From: an uncultured Flavobacteriaceae bacterium
GTDB taxonomy: Bacteria; Bacteroidota; Bacteroidia; Flavobacteriales; Flavobacteriaceae
Length of the DNA stretch: 41,916 nucleotides
Assembly: GCA_937901915.1 (NCBI GenBank)
Contig: CALGUD010000026.1
Location: forward strand, 1-41,916
Reading direction: 5' to 3'
This document shows, piece after piece, positions 15,381 through 23,516 of the stretch; the first letter of the stretch is position 1, and every line of letters starts with the position of its first letter. Under the pieces are notes generated by a model, which ran no database searches, was not told where the DNA came from, and saw nothing but the letters and a program-made list of their open reading frames with translations. A program made the position numbers and the translations under genes.

Positions 15381-15761
15381 ATGAGAAAAAAAAATCAAAC
15401 TTTTGACCTTATAGCCTGTACAAGTTCTGTCATTTGTGCCATTCACTGTGCAGGGATACCTGTTGTACTTTCCTTTTCTACTTTAAGCAGTTTACATTTT
15501 TTAAAGAATCCATATATAGAAATATCCTTTATAATGCTAGGTATAGTGTTTGTTTTAATTTCTCTTATACCAAGTTTTATAAGAGTTCATCAAAAATTAA
15601 AACCACTGATCATTGCAGCTATAGGATTTGCATTTATTGCCCTGGGTAGATTGGATCTTAATGAAATATGGGAGGTACTTAATACAGTGATTGGTGCTTT
15701 TTTAGTGGCATTTGCTCATTATAATAATTGGAAACTGTTAAAAAATAAACACCTTCATTAG
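15381..15761 (+). CDS. MerC-domain small membrane protein
   Basis: 126 aa with about four hydrophobic segments. The first contains C-T-S-S-V-I-C-A-I-H-C-A-G-I-P, the Cys/His pattern typical of MerC-like inner-membrane proteins. In mer operons MerC moves Hg(II); flavobacterial relatives next to TonB receptors are more likely linked to zinc or copper handling. The terminator-like hairpin before it suggests a lower level than the receptor. The order receptor, lipoprotein, MerC supports one metal system. Confidence 0.85.
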   Translation: MRKKNQTFDLIACTSSVICAIHCAGIPVVLSFSTLSSLHFLKNPYIEISFIMLGIVFVLISLIPSFIRVHQKLKPLIIAAIGFAFIALGRLDLNEIWEVLNTVIGAFLVAFAHYNNWKLLKNKHLH

Positions 15762-15787
15762 GATATATTTTCAACATCAATAGTGAG

Positions 15788-15807
15788 AGTTTAAACCTTT
15801 TTAAACT
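15788..15807. terminator. Weak symmetrical hairpin between convergent genes
   Basis: AGTTTAAA and TTTAAACT with loop CCTT form a perfect 8-bp but AT-only stem between the convergent MerC-like gene and the 15801 gene, overlapping the latter's stop. It lacks a long T tail; a terminator role is possible but uncertain. Confidence 0.3.
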
Positions 15808-16100
15808 TCAATTATTTTTCCGGCTTTCTTACCCTTAAATACATATGTGTATAACCACATGAGTGTGAATGTAGGTATGACATCCAAACCGGGTGCAATT
15901 TCTTCAACAAAAGCAATGACTCCCGCTATTTGGCCTGGCTTTCCTTTATACATCCTGGTCATTATCCATGCAGAGACCGGTGCCCATATCACATCTGTAA
16001 ACTCCCCTATTCCGAAAATTATAAATGATACATAACCAACTGCATCCAGGAGGATACTAATAGCAAGTTTAGCAAATTTGTTATCTCTTTCTATAGACAT
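15801..16100 (-). CDS. Small conserved membrane protein
   Basis: 99 aa with three hydrophobic segments (around residues 13-32, 35-50 and 75-90). An acidic/Pro motif lies between them (GEFTDVIWAPVSAWIMTRMY, then FVEEIAPGLDVIPTFT). I recall similar short proteins across Bacteroidetes but no named function. It lies 47 bp downstream of folE on the same strand and may be the last gene of the msrA-folE unit. Confidence 0.72.
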   Translation of the reverse strand: MSIERDNKFAKLAISILLDAVGYVSFIIFGIGEFTDVIWAPVSAWIMTRMYKGKPGQIAGVIAFVEEIAPGLDVIPTFTLMWLYTYVFKGKKAGKIIEV

Positions 16101-16147
16101 ATCTAAATTTATTAATTCGGAATCACATAAACAATAAGAATGCCAAA

Positions 16148-16744
16148 TTAATCAAGGCTTGAACTTATGAGTTTCAGGAATTCACTCCGGGTTTCAATCT
16201 TTTCAAAAGCACCTCTGAATCCTGATGTGGTTGTAGTGGAATTTTGTTTTTGCACCCCACGCATCATCATACACATATGTGATGCCTCTATAACAACAGC
16301 TACTCCAAGTGGTTTAAGTGTTGTATTTATACATTCCAGTATTTGTTCCGTAAGGCGTTCCTGTACCTGTAACCTTCTTGCAAAAACATCAACAACACGG
16401 GGTAATTTACTTAAACCAACAATATGTCCGTCCGGAATATAGGCGATGTGCGCTTTTCCAAAAAAGGGCAAAAGATGGTGTTCACACAAAGAATAAAGCT
16501 CTATATCTTTTACAATGACCATTTCATTGTAACTTTCCTTAAACATAGCACTCTTTAATATGGCCGCAGCATCCTGGGTATACCCCTGGGTTAAAAACTG
16601 CATGGCTTTAGCGGCCCTTTCGGGAGTTTTCTGAAGGCCTTCACGGTTAGTATCCTCACCCAATCCTTCTATAATGTGCTTATACCTGTTTTTAACTTTG
16701 TCTGTAAGCTTAATATCGTATTCTTCAAAGGTTTTATATAACAT
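16148..16744 (-). CDS. folE: GTP cyclohydrolase I
   Basis: 198 aa. The zinc/active-site segments are all present: SLCEHHLLPFFGKAHIAYIP (Cys and His ligands), LSKLPRVVDVFARRLQVQER, and ASHMCMMMRGVQKQNSTTTT with the second zinc Cys. The N-terminal RVVDV helix and TPERAAKAMQFL complete the FolE pattern. It makes 7,8-dihydroneopterin triphosphate from GTP, the first step to folate and tetrahydrobiopterin-type cofactors. Its start overlaps the end of msrA by 11 bp, so the two are translationally coupled. Confidence 0.97.
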   Translation of the reverse strand: MLYKTFEEYDIKLTDKVKNRYKHIIEGLGEDTNREGLQKTPERAAKAMQFLTQGYTQDAAAILKSAMFKESYNEMVIVKDIELYSLCEHHLLPFFGKAHIAYIPDGHIVGLSKLPRVVDVFARRLQVQERLTEQILECINTTLKPLGVAVVIEASHMCMMMRGVQKQNSTTTTSGFRGAFEKIETRSEFLKLISSSLD

Positions 16745-17294
16745 TTGTTTTCTTTAATTTGTTCTTATAATAAGATTCCAACTTTTTCAATTTAGGATTT
16801 ATTATAACCTGGCAATAAGGCTGTGTTTTATTATACTCATAATAATCCTGATGGTTATCTTCTGCAAGATAAAAAGGTTTTTCTTCAGTTACTTCCGTTA
16901 CAATTTTATTTTCATAAATTTTTTCTTCCTCCAGCATTTTTATAAATGAAATTGCTTCCTTTTTTTGTTCTTCTGAAGTATAAAATACCGCCGACCGGTA
17001 TTGACTACCTACATCATTTCCCTGTCTGTTTAACGTGGTAGGATCATGTGTTGCAAAGAAAATTTCTAAAATCCCCTTAAAAGATATTTTATTTTCGTCA
17101 AAAATAATTTTTACAGCTTCTGCATGGCCTGTATTGCCGGTGCAAATTTCACGATATGCCGGGTTTTTAATTGTCCCTCCTGTATAACCTGATTTTACAT
17201 CTTTTACCCCTTCTATTCGTTTAAAAACAGCTTCGGTACACCAGAAACATCCACCTGCAACAATTGCAGTACTTAAATTTTTATTTTCACTCAT
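16734..17294 (-). CDS. msrA: Peptide methionine sulfoxide reductase A
   Basis: 186 aa. The catalytic motif GGCFWCTEAVF carries Cys16. GYTGGTIKNPAYREICTGNTGHAEAV and FFATHDPTTLNRQGNDVGSQYRS are family hallmarks. It reduces methionine-S-sulfoxide in proteins with thioredoxin. The frame has no signal peptide, so it is cytoplasmic. The second Cys, near PYCQVII, may be the recycling cysteine. It overlaps folE and forms an operon with it. Confidence 0.97.
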   Translation of the reverse strand: MSENKNLSTAIVAGGCFWCTEAVFKRIEGVKDVKSGYTGGTIKNPAYREICTGNTGHAEAVKIIFDENKISFKGILEIFFATHDPTTLNRQGNDVGSQYRSAVFYTSEEQKKEAISFIKMLEEEKIYENKIVTEVTEEKPFYLAEDNHQDYYEYNKTQPYCQVIINPKLKKLESYYKNKLKKTNVI

Positions 17295-17465
17295 AACAAT
17301 TGATTTTTTTAAAAAACAACAAACCTTTTAGTATTAGATGTAAAACCTGGGAAAACATTACAAAGGAATGGAAGTTTTTTAGAATATAATTAAACTCTTT
17401 TTTAGAAACTAACTTTTGTGAGTTTTATTTTGAATGATTACTTTCACAGCTTTGAAATAGTTGTA

Positions 17466-18125
17466 ATGATAAAAGCAGGAAATATTCACAAATCATACGG
17501 ATCCCTTGAAGTTTTAAAAGGAGTCGATATCCATATAAAAAAAGGAGAAGTCATCTCTATAGTAGGTGCATCGGGTGCCGGTAAAACCACCTTATTGCAA
17601 ATTTTGGGAACCTTAGATAGTCATGACAAAGTGCCTGGAAGTACGTTAAATATTAATAGTGTTGAAATGAACTTATTGTCTGACAAAGAACTGGCAAGGT
17701 TTAGAAATAAGCATATAGGTTTTATTTTCCAGTTTCATCAACTATTGCCTGAATTTACTGCCTTAGAAAATGTATGTATTCCCGCCTTTATAAAAAAAAC
17801 GCCGAGAAATGATGCAGAAAAGAGGGCTATGGAATTACTTGATTTTTTGGGGCTCAAAGACCGACACAACCACAAACCCAATGAACTTTCAGGTGGTGAA
17901 CAACAACGAGTGGCAGTTGCAAGGGCCCTGGTTAACAACCCTTCAGTAGTATTTGCCGATGAACCCAGTGGAAACCTGGATTCTGAAAGTGCAGACAGGC
18001 TACACAAATTGTTTTTTGAACTCCGGGATGAATTTGGGCAAACATTTGTTATCGTTACACATAATGAAGAGCTTGCAGACATGGCCGACAGGAAACTGAC
18101 AATGGTAGATGGAAAGATTATCTGA
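17466..18125 (+). CDS. ABC transporter ATP-binding protein, LolD/FtsE type
   Basis: 219 aa from ATG 17466; the GTG at 17418 would add 16 residues outside the family pattern. Walker A is GASGAGKTTL, the Q-loop is FIFQFHQLLPEFTALENV, the signature is LSGGEQQRVAVARAL, Walker B is VVFADEPSGNLD and the switch His is in VIVTHNEE. The FHQLLPEFTALENV form is typical of LolD-like exporters (lipoprotein release). No permease gene is adjacent, as is common in flavobacteria, so its partner is unknown. It stands divergently from msrA. Confidence 0.93.
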   Translation: MIKAGNIHKSYGSLEVLKGVDIHIKKGEVISIVGASGAGKTTLLQILGTLDSHDKVPGSTLNINSVEMNLLSDKELARFRNKHIGFIFQFHQLLPEFTALENVCIPAFIKKTPRNDAEKRAMELLDFLGLKDRHNHKPNELSGGEQQRVAVARALVNNPSVVFADEPSGNLDSESADRLHKLFFELRDEFGQTFVIVTHNEELADMADRKLTMVDGKII

Positions 18126-18366
18126 TTTACGATGTACGATTTACGATGTACGAAGTTAGAAGTACTGGGTACGAAGTTTTACTGTACGTCCCGGAATAGA
18201 GTTAACCGTTTTTACATTTCTCTTTTCTCTGTTCTATTTTCTATTTTCTTGTGTCGTGTTTCTTATGTCTTGTATCGGATGTCCGGTGTCCGGTAACGGA
18301 TGTTAAAAAAAAGTAAAAAGAACGAATGTATGATATTTTTAATAGTGCAATCTATGGTCTATGGTC
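18124..18366. repeat. Intergenic short tandem repeats
   Basis: GATTTACGATGTAC occurs twice in tandem (18124-18137, 18138-18151), starting inside the stop codon of the ABC gene. GTACGAAGTT recurs at 18148 and 18170. Further on, GGATGTCCGGTGTCCGG and TCTATGGTCTATGGTC (18351-18366) are similar word-doublings. The composition differs from the flanking genes. Confidence 0.6.
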
Positions 18367-18463
18367 TTTTGTCTTGGTTCTCGTCTCCTACTGTTGATTC
18401 GTAGAACCATTTAAGTCTCAAAACCAATAATAATTGCACGTTAACTTTATAAAAACAGCTAAA
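18126..18463. other. Repeat-rich gene-free region
   Basis: 338 bp without a credible ORF. It contains the short tandem repeats, a pyrimidine-rich stretch (about 18220-18260, TTCTCTTTTCTCTG), and the leader of the next gene. I see no terminator for the ABC gene. Confidence 0.55.
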
Positions 18464-19231
18464 ATGATCCCCCAATCGGAGCTTAAACAATTCCTTGATG
18501 AAAAAGTTATTCAATACAATCATCTGCGTTTTATAGAATCTGATCCAATTCAAATTCCACATCAATTTACATTAAAAGAGGATATTGAAATTTCAGGGTT
18601 TTTAAGTGCCACTATTGCCTGGGGAAATCGAAAAAGTATCATCAACAACGCAAAAAAAATGATGGTACTTATAGATAATTCCCCGTATGACTTTATTATG
18701 CATCATAAAGAGGAGGACCTTATAAAGCTTCAACCCTTTGTACATAGAACTTTTAATGGTCATGATTTTATTCAATTTATAAAAAGCCTTCAACACATTT
18801 ATAAAATTCATAATGGACTTGAGGCTGTTTTTACAAAACATGCCGGGGAGCATTCCTTACAACCTGCAATTTCCAGGCTCAAAGAGGTTTTTTTTGAAAC
18901 AGAGCATTTAGAAAGGACAGAAAAGCATATTTCGGATCCGTTAAAGGGTTCTTCCGCTAAACGAATCAATATGTTTTTACGCTGGATGGTACGAAAAGAC
19001 AATGCAGGAGTAGATTTTGGATTGTGGAAAAACATATCCCCTTCCCTATTATCCTGTCCGCTGGATGTACACACCGGGAACATTGCCAGGAAATTGGGAC
19101 TTTTAATGAGAACACAGAATGACGCAAAGGCAGTGTCCGAATTAGACCAGAATCTTAGAAAAATGGATGTTAATGATCCAGTTAAATATGATTTTGCACT
19201 TTTTGGTTTGGGAGTTTTTGAAAAATTTTAA
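18464..19231 (+). CDS. TIGR02757/DUF2400 family protein
   Basis: 255 aa from ATG 18464; an earlier TTG at 18434 adds ten residues and is unlikely. The segment LSATIAWGNRKSIINNAKKMM, then FVHRTFNGHDFIQFI, and later SSAKRINMFLRWMVRKDNAGVDFGLWKNISPS followed by PLDVHTGNIARKLGL match the TIGR02757 family, widespread in Bacteroidetes. The last part resembles a helix-hairpin-helix DNA glycosylase core (LDVHTGNIARKLGL compares with the IDTHI motif of EndoIII), so a nucleic-acid role is possible but not shown. Confidence 0.85.
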   Translation: MIPQSELKQFLDEKVIQYNHLRFIESDPIQIPHQFTLKEDIEISGFLSATIAWGNRKSIINNAKKMMVLIDNSPYDFIMHHKEEDLIKLQPFVHRTFNGHDFIQFIKSLQHIYKIHNGLEAVFTKHAGEHSLQPAISRLKEVFFETEHLERTEKHISDPLKGSSAKRINMFLRWMVRKDNAGVDFGLWKNISPSLLSCPLDVHTGNIARKLGLLMRTQNDAKAVSELDQNLRKMDVNDPVKYDFALFGLGVFEKF

Positions 19232-19317
19232 GTGAAGTAAGTTATTGTATTTTTTCGCGAAATAAGTTTTCAAAGTTAATTCCATGTGAGTATCTTCTCA
19301 GGAATATGAAAAAATTC

Positions 19318-19325
19318 TATCTTTG
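19318..19325 (+). promoter_or_regulatory. -7 element of the BatA-like operon
   Basis: TATCTTTG is an exact TANNTTTG match, 17 bp before the ATG at 19343. The start also has GAGG four to six bases upstream, one of the few Shine-Dalgarno-like sites here. Confidence 0.5.
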
Positions 19326-19342
19326 ATAAACTTTAATGAGGA

Positions 19343-21271
19343 ATGCAATTTAAACATCCGGAAATTCTGTGGGCTTTAATCTTACTCATTATTCCTATTA
19401 TTGTACACCTTTTCCAGCTACGAAAATTTCATAAAACCCCTTTTACAAATGTTAAGTTTTTAAAGGAAGTAGCTATTCAGACCCGAAAAAGCTCCCAACT
19501 TAAAAAATGGTTAACTCTCCTTATGCGGTTATTGGCCTTTGCATCCATTATTATAGCTTTTGCGCAACCTTATATCTCCACCCGGGATATTGTAACCACA
19601 AACAAGGAAACGGTAATTTACCTGGACAATTCTTTCAGTATGCAAGCAAAGGGAGACAGGGGTGAACTTCTTGTCAGGGCTGTAAATGAAATTATTGAAA
19701 ATGTCCCTGCAGACGAACAAATCACTTTATTTACTAATACAGAAACCCATAGAAACACATCTATTAAAAATATTAGCAATAGTTTATTACAATTAGAGTA
19801 TTCTCAGGATCAGCTTAGCATAGAAGATGCTGTTTTAAAAGGGAAAAACAATTTTTCATCTTCAGGTAACTCAGTTAAAAACCTCATTCTTATTTCAGAC
19901 TTTCAACTTAAGGGCGATAATAATAGTATTCCTCGGGATTCGCTTATCAACATGAATCTGGTACAATTACAACCGGTGAAAAAAGACAATATTTCCATTG
20001 ACAGTGTATATATTGACTCAAAACGCCCGGAAAATATAGAACTGCAAGTCATACTTAGTAAAACCGGGGAGAATATAACTAATCTGCCGGTTTCTCTTTT
20101 TAATAAGGATGAACTTATAGCTAAATCCTCTGTTAATTTGGAAGGAGATAATCAGGTAACAGCAAATTTTTCAATCCCTGCAAATCAAATTATCAATGGA
20201 AGAATTGTTATAGAGGATAACGGTCTTCAATATGATAACCAGTTTTTCTTTAACATAAACAAACAGGAAAAAATTAATATTCTGGCTATCAATGAAGCAG
20301 ATGATAGCTTTTTAAAAAGGATTTATACAAATGATGAGTTTACATTAACTTCAGTATCTCTTAACAACCTTAATTACAGTAGTATTCCAAACCAGAATCT
20401 GGTGATTCTGAACGAACTTAAAGATATCCCTAATTCACTTTCAACAGCATTGTTGTCACTTACCAAAGAAGGAGGTAATATAGTAGTTATACCTTCAATA
20501 GAATCAACTTTAACATCGTATACCCCACTTTTAAAAAGTTTGCTTCTTCCACAAATTCAAACCGCTGTTATACAGGAAAAAAGAATTACTACAATTAATT
20601 ATTCACATCCTCTGTTCAGCGGTGTGTTTGAAGACAGAATCAATAATTTTCAGTACCCGAAGGTAAATGCGTTCTATTCTCTTACCGGAAACACATCCAG
20701 TATTTTACAGTTTGAAGACAGAAATCCTTTTTTAACTGGAAAAAATAATAATTATCTATTTTCCGCACCCTTAAATGAAAAAAATTCAAACTTCAAAAAC
20801 TCACCTCTCATTGTACCTGTTTTTTATAATATTGCAGAAAATAGTTTAAAATTGGCAGAATTATTTTTTACTATTGGAAGGGAAAATTCTTTTGATGTTA
20901 ATGCGAGCTTAAACCAGGATGAAATTATAACTATAGAAAATTCCGAATCATCTTTTATTCCTTTGCAACAAACCTATAACAACTTGGTGAAAATATATAC
21001 TGATGAAACCCCTTCAACAGCCGGCACTTACAATGTTAAAGCAAAAAATGAAGTTATACAGGATATAAGCTTTAATTTTAGTCGGTCTGAGAGCATTTTA
21101 CAGTATGCAAATTTATCAGGCTGGGATCACATATCTGTTGCTGATTCTGTTTCAGAAATGTTTGATGAAATAAAAAGTGAAAACAATGTAAACGAGCTTT
21201 GGAAATGGTTTGTTATTTTTGCATTGGTGTTTTTACTATTAGAAATGCTCATATTAAAATTTTTTAAATGA
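19343..21271 (+). CDS. BatA-like membrane protein with degenerate VWA domain
   Basis: 642 aa. The N-terminus MQFKHPEILWALILLIIPII plus FHKTPFTNVKFLKEV is the BatA_N/aerotolerance N-terminal domain with two membrane segments (about residues 5-25 and 58-76). A von Willebrand A-type segment follows (ETVIYLDNSFSMQAKGDRG, keeping the DxSxS metal site) to about residue 190. A long extracytoplasmic region follows, and a final membrane helix lies at about 620-640. Bat proteins occur with MoxR ATPases in Bacteroidota; no MoxR is here. The stop overlaps the next start by 4 bp (ATGA), so translation is coupled to the dihydroorotase-like gene. Confidence 0.88.
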   Translation: MQFKHPEILWALILLIIPIIVHLFQLRKFHKTPFTNVKFLKEVAIQTRKSSQLKKWLTLLMRLLAFASIIIAFAQPYISTRDIVTTNKETVIYLDNSFSMQAKGDRGELLVRAVNEIIENVPADEQITLFTNTETHRNTSIKNISNSLLQLEYSQDQLSIEDAVLKGKNNFSSSGNSVKNLILISDFQLKGDNNSIPRDSLINMNLVQLQPVKKDNISIDSVYIDSKRPENIELQVILSKTGENITNLPVSLFNKDELIAKSSVNLEGDNQVTANFSIPANQIINGRIVIEDNGLQYDNQFFFNINKQEKINILAINEADDSFLKRIYTNDEFTLTSVSLNNLNYSSIPNQNLVILNELKDIPNSLSTALLSLTKEGGNIVVIPSIESTLTSYTPLLKSLLLPQIQTAVIQEKRITTINYSHPLFSGVFEDRINNFQYPKVNAFYSLTGNTSSILQFEDRNPFLTGKNNNYLFSAPLNEKNSNFKNSPLIVPVFYNIAENSLKLAELFFTIGRENSFDVNASLNQDEIITIENSESSFIPLQQTYNNLVKIYTDETPSTAGTYNVKAKNEVIQDISFNFSRSESILQYANLSGWDHISVADSVSEMFDEIKSENNVNELWKWFVIFALVFLLLEMLILKFFK

Positions 21272-22524
21272 ACGTCCTCTTAAAATCAGCCAAAATTATT
21301 GATCCACAAAGTGGATACCACCAAAAAATTCAGGATATACTTATAGAAAAAGGTGTTATTACTAAAATTGCAAAAAGCATTGAAACTAAAAGCAATTATA
21401 AGGTTGTGGATTTAAAAAATCTGCACGTTTCACAAGGCTGGTTTGATAGTAGTGTTTCTTTTGGTGAACCGGGTTTTGAGGAAAGGGAAACTATAATAAA
21501 TGGTTTAAAAACGGCAGCTTTGAGCGGATTTAGCGCAGTAGCCGTAAATCCTAATACATATCCGGTGATTGATAGCAACGCAGATATCACATTTTTAAAA
21601 AGTAAATCAAGGGAAAATGCTGTTGCCCTCTACCCGATTGGTGCACTAACTACCAAAAGTGAAGGAGAAGGGCTTGCGGAGTTGTTTGACATGAAAAATG
21701 CAGGGGCGATAGCATTTGGAGATTATCAAAAGCCCATGTCGAATCCAAATTTATTAAAAATTGCCTTACTGTATGCTCAAGGTTTTAACGGATTGATAAT
21801 TTCCTTCCCTCAAGAAAACCAAATTGCCGGTAAAGGCGTTGTAAATGAAGAGGTTCTATCCACAAAACTCGGATTAAAAGGAATCCCGGCACTTGCTGAA
21901 GAACTGCAAATAGCACGCGATTTATTTATACTGGAATATACCGGAGGAAAATTACATATTCCTACCATTTCAACAGCAAAATCGGTACAACTGATTAAAG
22001 AAGCAAAAAAGAAAAAATTGGATGTAAGTTGTAGTGTTGCAATTCATAACCTCCTATTTACTGATGCTTTGCTGGAAGAATTTAATACAAACCACAAAGT
22101 ATTACCTCCCTTAAGAACTGAAAAAGATGTAAAAGCCCTCATTAAAGGAGTAAATGACGGCACTATAGACTTTGTGACTTCCGATCATAATCCCATTGAT
22201 ATAGAAAATAAAAAAATAGAATTTGATTATGCGCATTACGGAACCATTGGGCTTGAAAGTGCCTTTGGAGCTTTAAACACTGCTTTCAGCACTGAAAAGG
22301 TAATTGAGCTTCTTACTAAAGGTAAAGAACGATTTGGGCTGGAAAGTACTGAAATTAAAGAAGGCGCCCCGGCCAACTTATCATTATTTAACCCTGATTC
22401 TGAATATACCTTTAGTGAAAGAGATATCATTTCAACATCAAAAAATAGTGCGTTTCTAAACCACAAGCTTAAGGGCAGAGCGTATGGCATCATTGCTAAT
22501 GATCAGCTTATTATAAAAGATTAA
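21268..22524 (+). CDS. Dihydroorotase-like amidohydrolase with lost metal site
   Basis: 418 aa, of dihydroorotase length and fold pattern (FEERETIINGLKTAALSGFSAVAVNPNT, then TSDHNPIDIENKKIEFDYAHYGTIGLESAFG). The metal ligands are largely gone. DxHxH reads D60-S-S-V-S, so Ser62 and Ser64 replace both histidines. The His of the HCED-type motif is absent (SFPQENQIAGKG), and HxxH reads HIPTIS. Asp306 (TSDHNP) remains. It is probably not an active zinc dihydroorotase; similar inactive paralogues are known as partners of aspartate transcarbamoylase. No pyr genes are adjacent. It is translationally coupled to the BatA-like gene. Confidence 0.85.
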   Translation: MNVLLKSAKIIDPQSGYHQKIQDILIEKGVITKIAKSIETKSNYKVVDLKNLHVSQGWFDSSVSFGEPGFEERETIINGLKTAALSGFSAVAVNPNTYPVIDSNADITFLKSKSRENAVALYPIGALTTKSEGEGLAELFDMKNAGAIAFGDYQKPMSNPNLLKIALLYAQGFNGLIISFPQENQIAGKGVVNEEVLSTKLGLKGIPALAEELQIARDLFILEYTGGKLHIPTISTAKSVQLIKEAKKKKLDVSCSVAIHNLLFTDALLEEFNTNHKVLPPLRTEKDVKALIKGVNDGTIDFVTSDHNPIDIENKKIEFDYAHYGTIGLESAFGALNTAFSTEKVIELLTKGKERFGLESTEIKEGAPANLSLFNPDSEYTFSERDIISTSKNSAFLNHKLKGRAYGIIANDQLIIKD

Positions 22525-22525
22525 T

Positions 22526-22855
22526 ATGGAAAATTTAACCATCAGAGAAGGAAAAGCGGCAGCCATTATTGGTTATTTGACCATTGTTGGAACACTCATT
22601 GCAATTTTTATGAACCAGGAACCCAAAAACGTCTTCGCCAGGTTTCACATCAGGCAGGCTTTTGGTATTAATGCTGCCTATTTGACTGTGGCTGCTATTT
22701 TAAATTATTTTCAAAATATAGGTGCTTATTATGCTTTTTGGATATTTTTTTCAATATTGGCGTTTTATGGCCTCTACGGGGCTTTTATGGGAAAAACAAA
22801 TCCAATCCCTGTAATCGGGGAAAAATTTCAGGAATGGTTTACCTTTATTCAATAA
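22526..22855 (+). CDS. Small membrane protein, DUF4870/Tic20-like
   Basis: 109 aa. The pattern KAAAIIGYLTIVGTLIAIFM followed by FARFHIRQAFGINA is that of DUF4870-type proteins. Three hydrophobic segments lie at about residues 11-28, 48-62 and 68-90. The function is unknown. It begins 1 bp after the preceding stop and ends 1 bp before the next ATG, in a tight four-gene operon. Confidence 0.82.
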   Translation: MENLTIREGKAAAIIGYLTIVGTLIAIFMNQEPKNVFARFHIRQAFGINAAYLTVAAILNYFQNIGAYYAFWIFFSILAFYGLYGAFMGKTNPIPVIGEKFQEWFTFIQ

Positions 22856-22856
22856 C

Positions 22857-23516
22857 ATGCAAACAAAAAATCTTTCACTACATCACATTATTAAAGAACC
22901 GGGTATAAAGAAGGATAAACCTTCTGTACTTTTTATGCTCCATGGCTATGGAAGTAATGAAGAAGACTTATTTTCCTTTGCATCAGAACTTCCTGAAGAA
23001 ATATTTGTTATTTCAGTAAGGGCACCTTATACATTAATGCCTTATGGATATGCCTGGTATGCCATTAATTTTGATGCAGAATATGGTAAGTGGAGTGATG
23101 ATGAACAAGCAAAAACTTCAAGAGACCTGATTGCCGGGTTTATTGATGAAGCTTGTGATGCATATAACCTTGACAAGGACAATGTAACTCTGTTAGGTTT
23201 TAGCCAGGGAACCATTTTGAGTTATGCCGTAGCCCTGTCATTTCCTGAAAAAGTTAAAAATATAATAGCTTTAAGCGGTTATATAAATGAGGGAATTTTA
23301 ATTGATAATTATTTAAATAATAACTTTTCAAAATTAAGTATATATGCCTCTCATGGCAGCGTTGATCAGGTTATACCGGTTGATTGGGCCCGAAAAGCCT
23401 CACCTCTACTCTCTAAGCTAAAAATAGATCATATTTACGAAGAATTTCCGGTAGGACATGGCGTAGCACCCCAAAATTTTTATTCATTAAAAAACTGGCT
23501 GCAAAAAAAGTTATAG
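22857..23516 (+). CDS. Alpha/beta hydrolase, carboxylesterase/phospholipase family
   Basis: 219 aa without signal peptide, so cytoplasmic. The nucleophile elbow is LLGFSQGTILSY (Ser), the acid is in HGSVDQVIPVDWA (Asp) and the histidine is in FPVGHGVAPQNF. The oxyanion loop is FMLHGYGSNEED. This is the YpfH/carboxylesterase (Abhydrolase_2) type; the substrate is unknown. It is the last gene of the operon, and its end overlaps the convergent TerC gene by 6 bp with no terminator between. Confidence 0.93.
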   Translation: MQTKNLSLHHIIKEPGIKKDKPSVLFMLHGYGSNEEDLFSFASELPEEIFVISVRAPYTLMPYGYAWYAINFDAEYGKWSDDEQAKTSRDLIAGFIDEACDAYNLDKDNVTLLGFSQGTILSYAVALSFPEKVKNIIALSGYINEGILIDNYLNNNFSKLSIYASHGSVDQVIPVDWARKASPLLSKLKIDHIYEEFPVGHGVAPQNFYSLKNWLQKKL

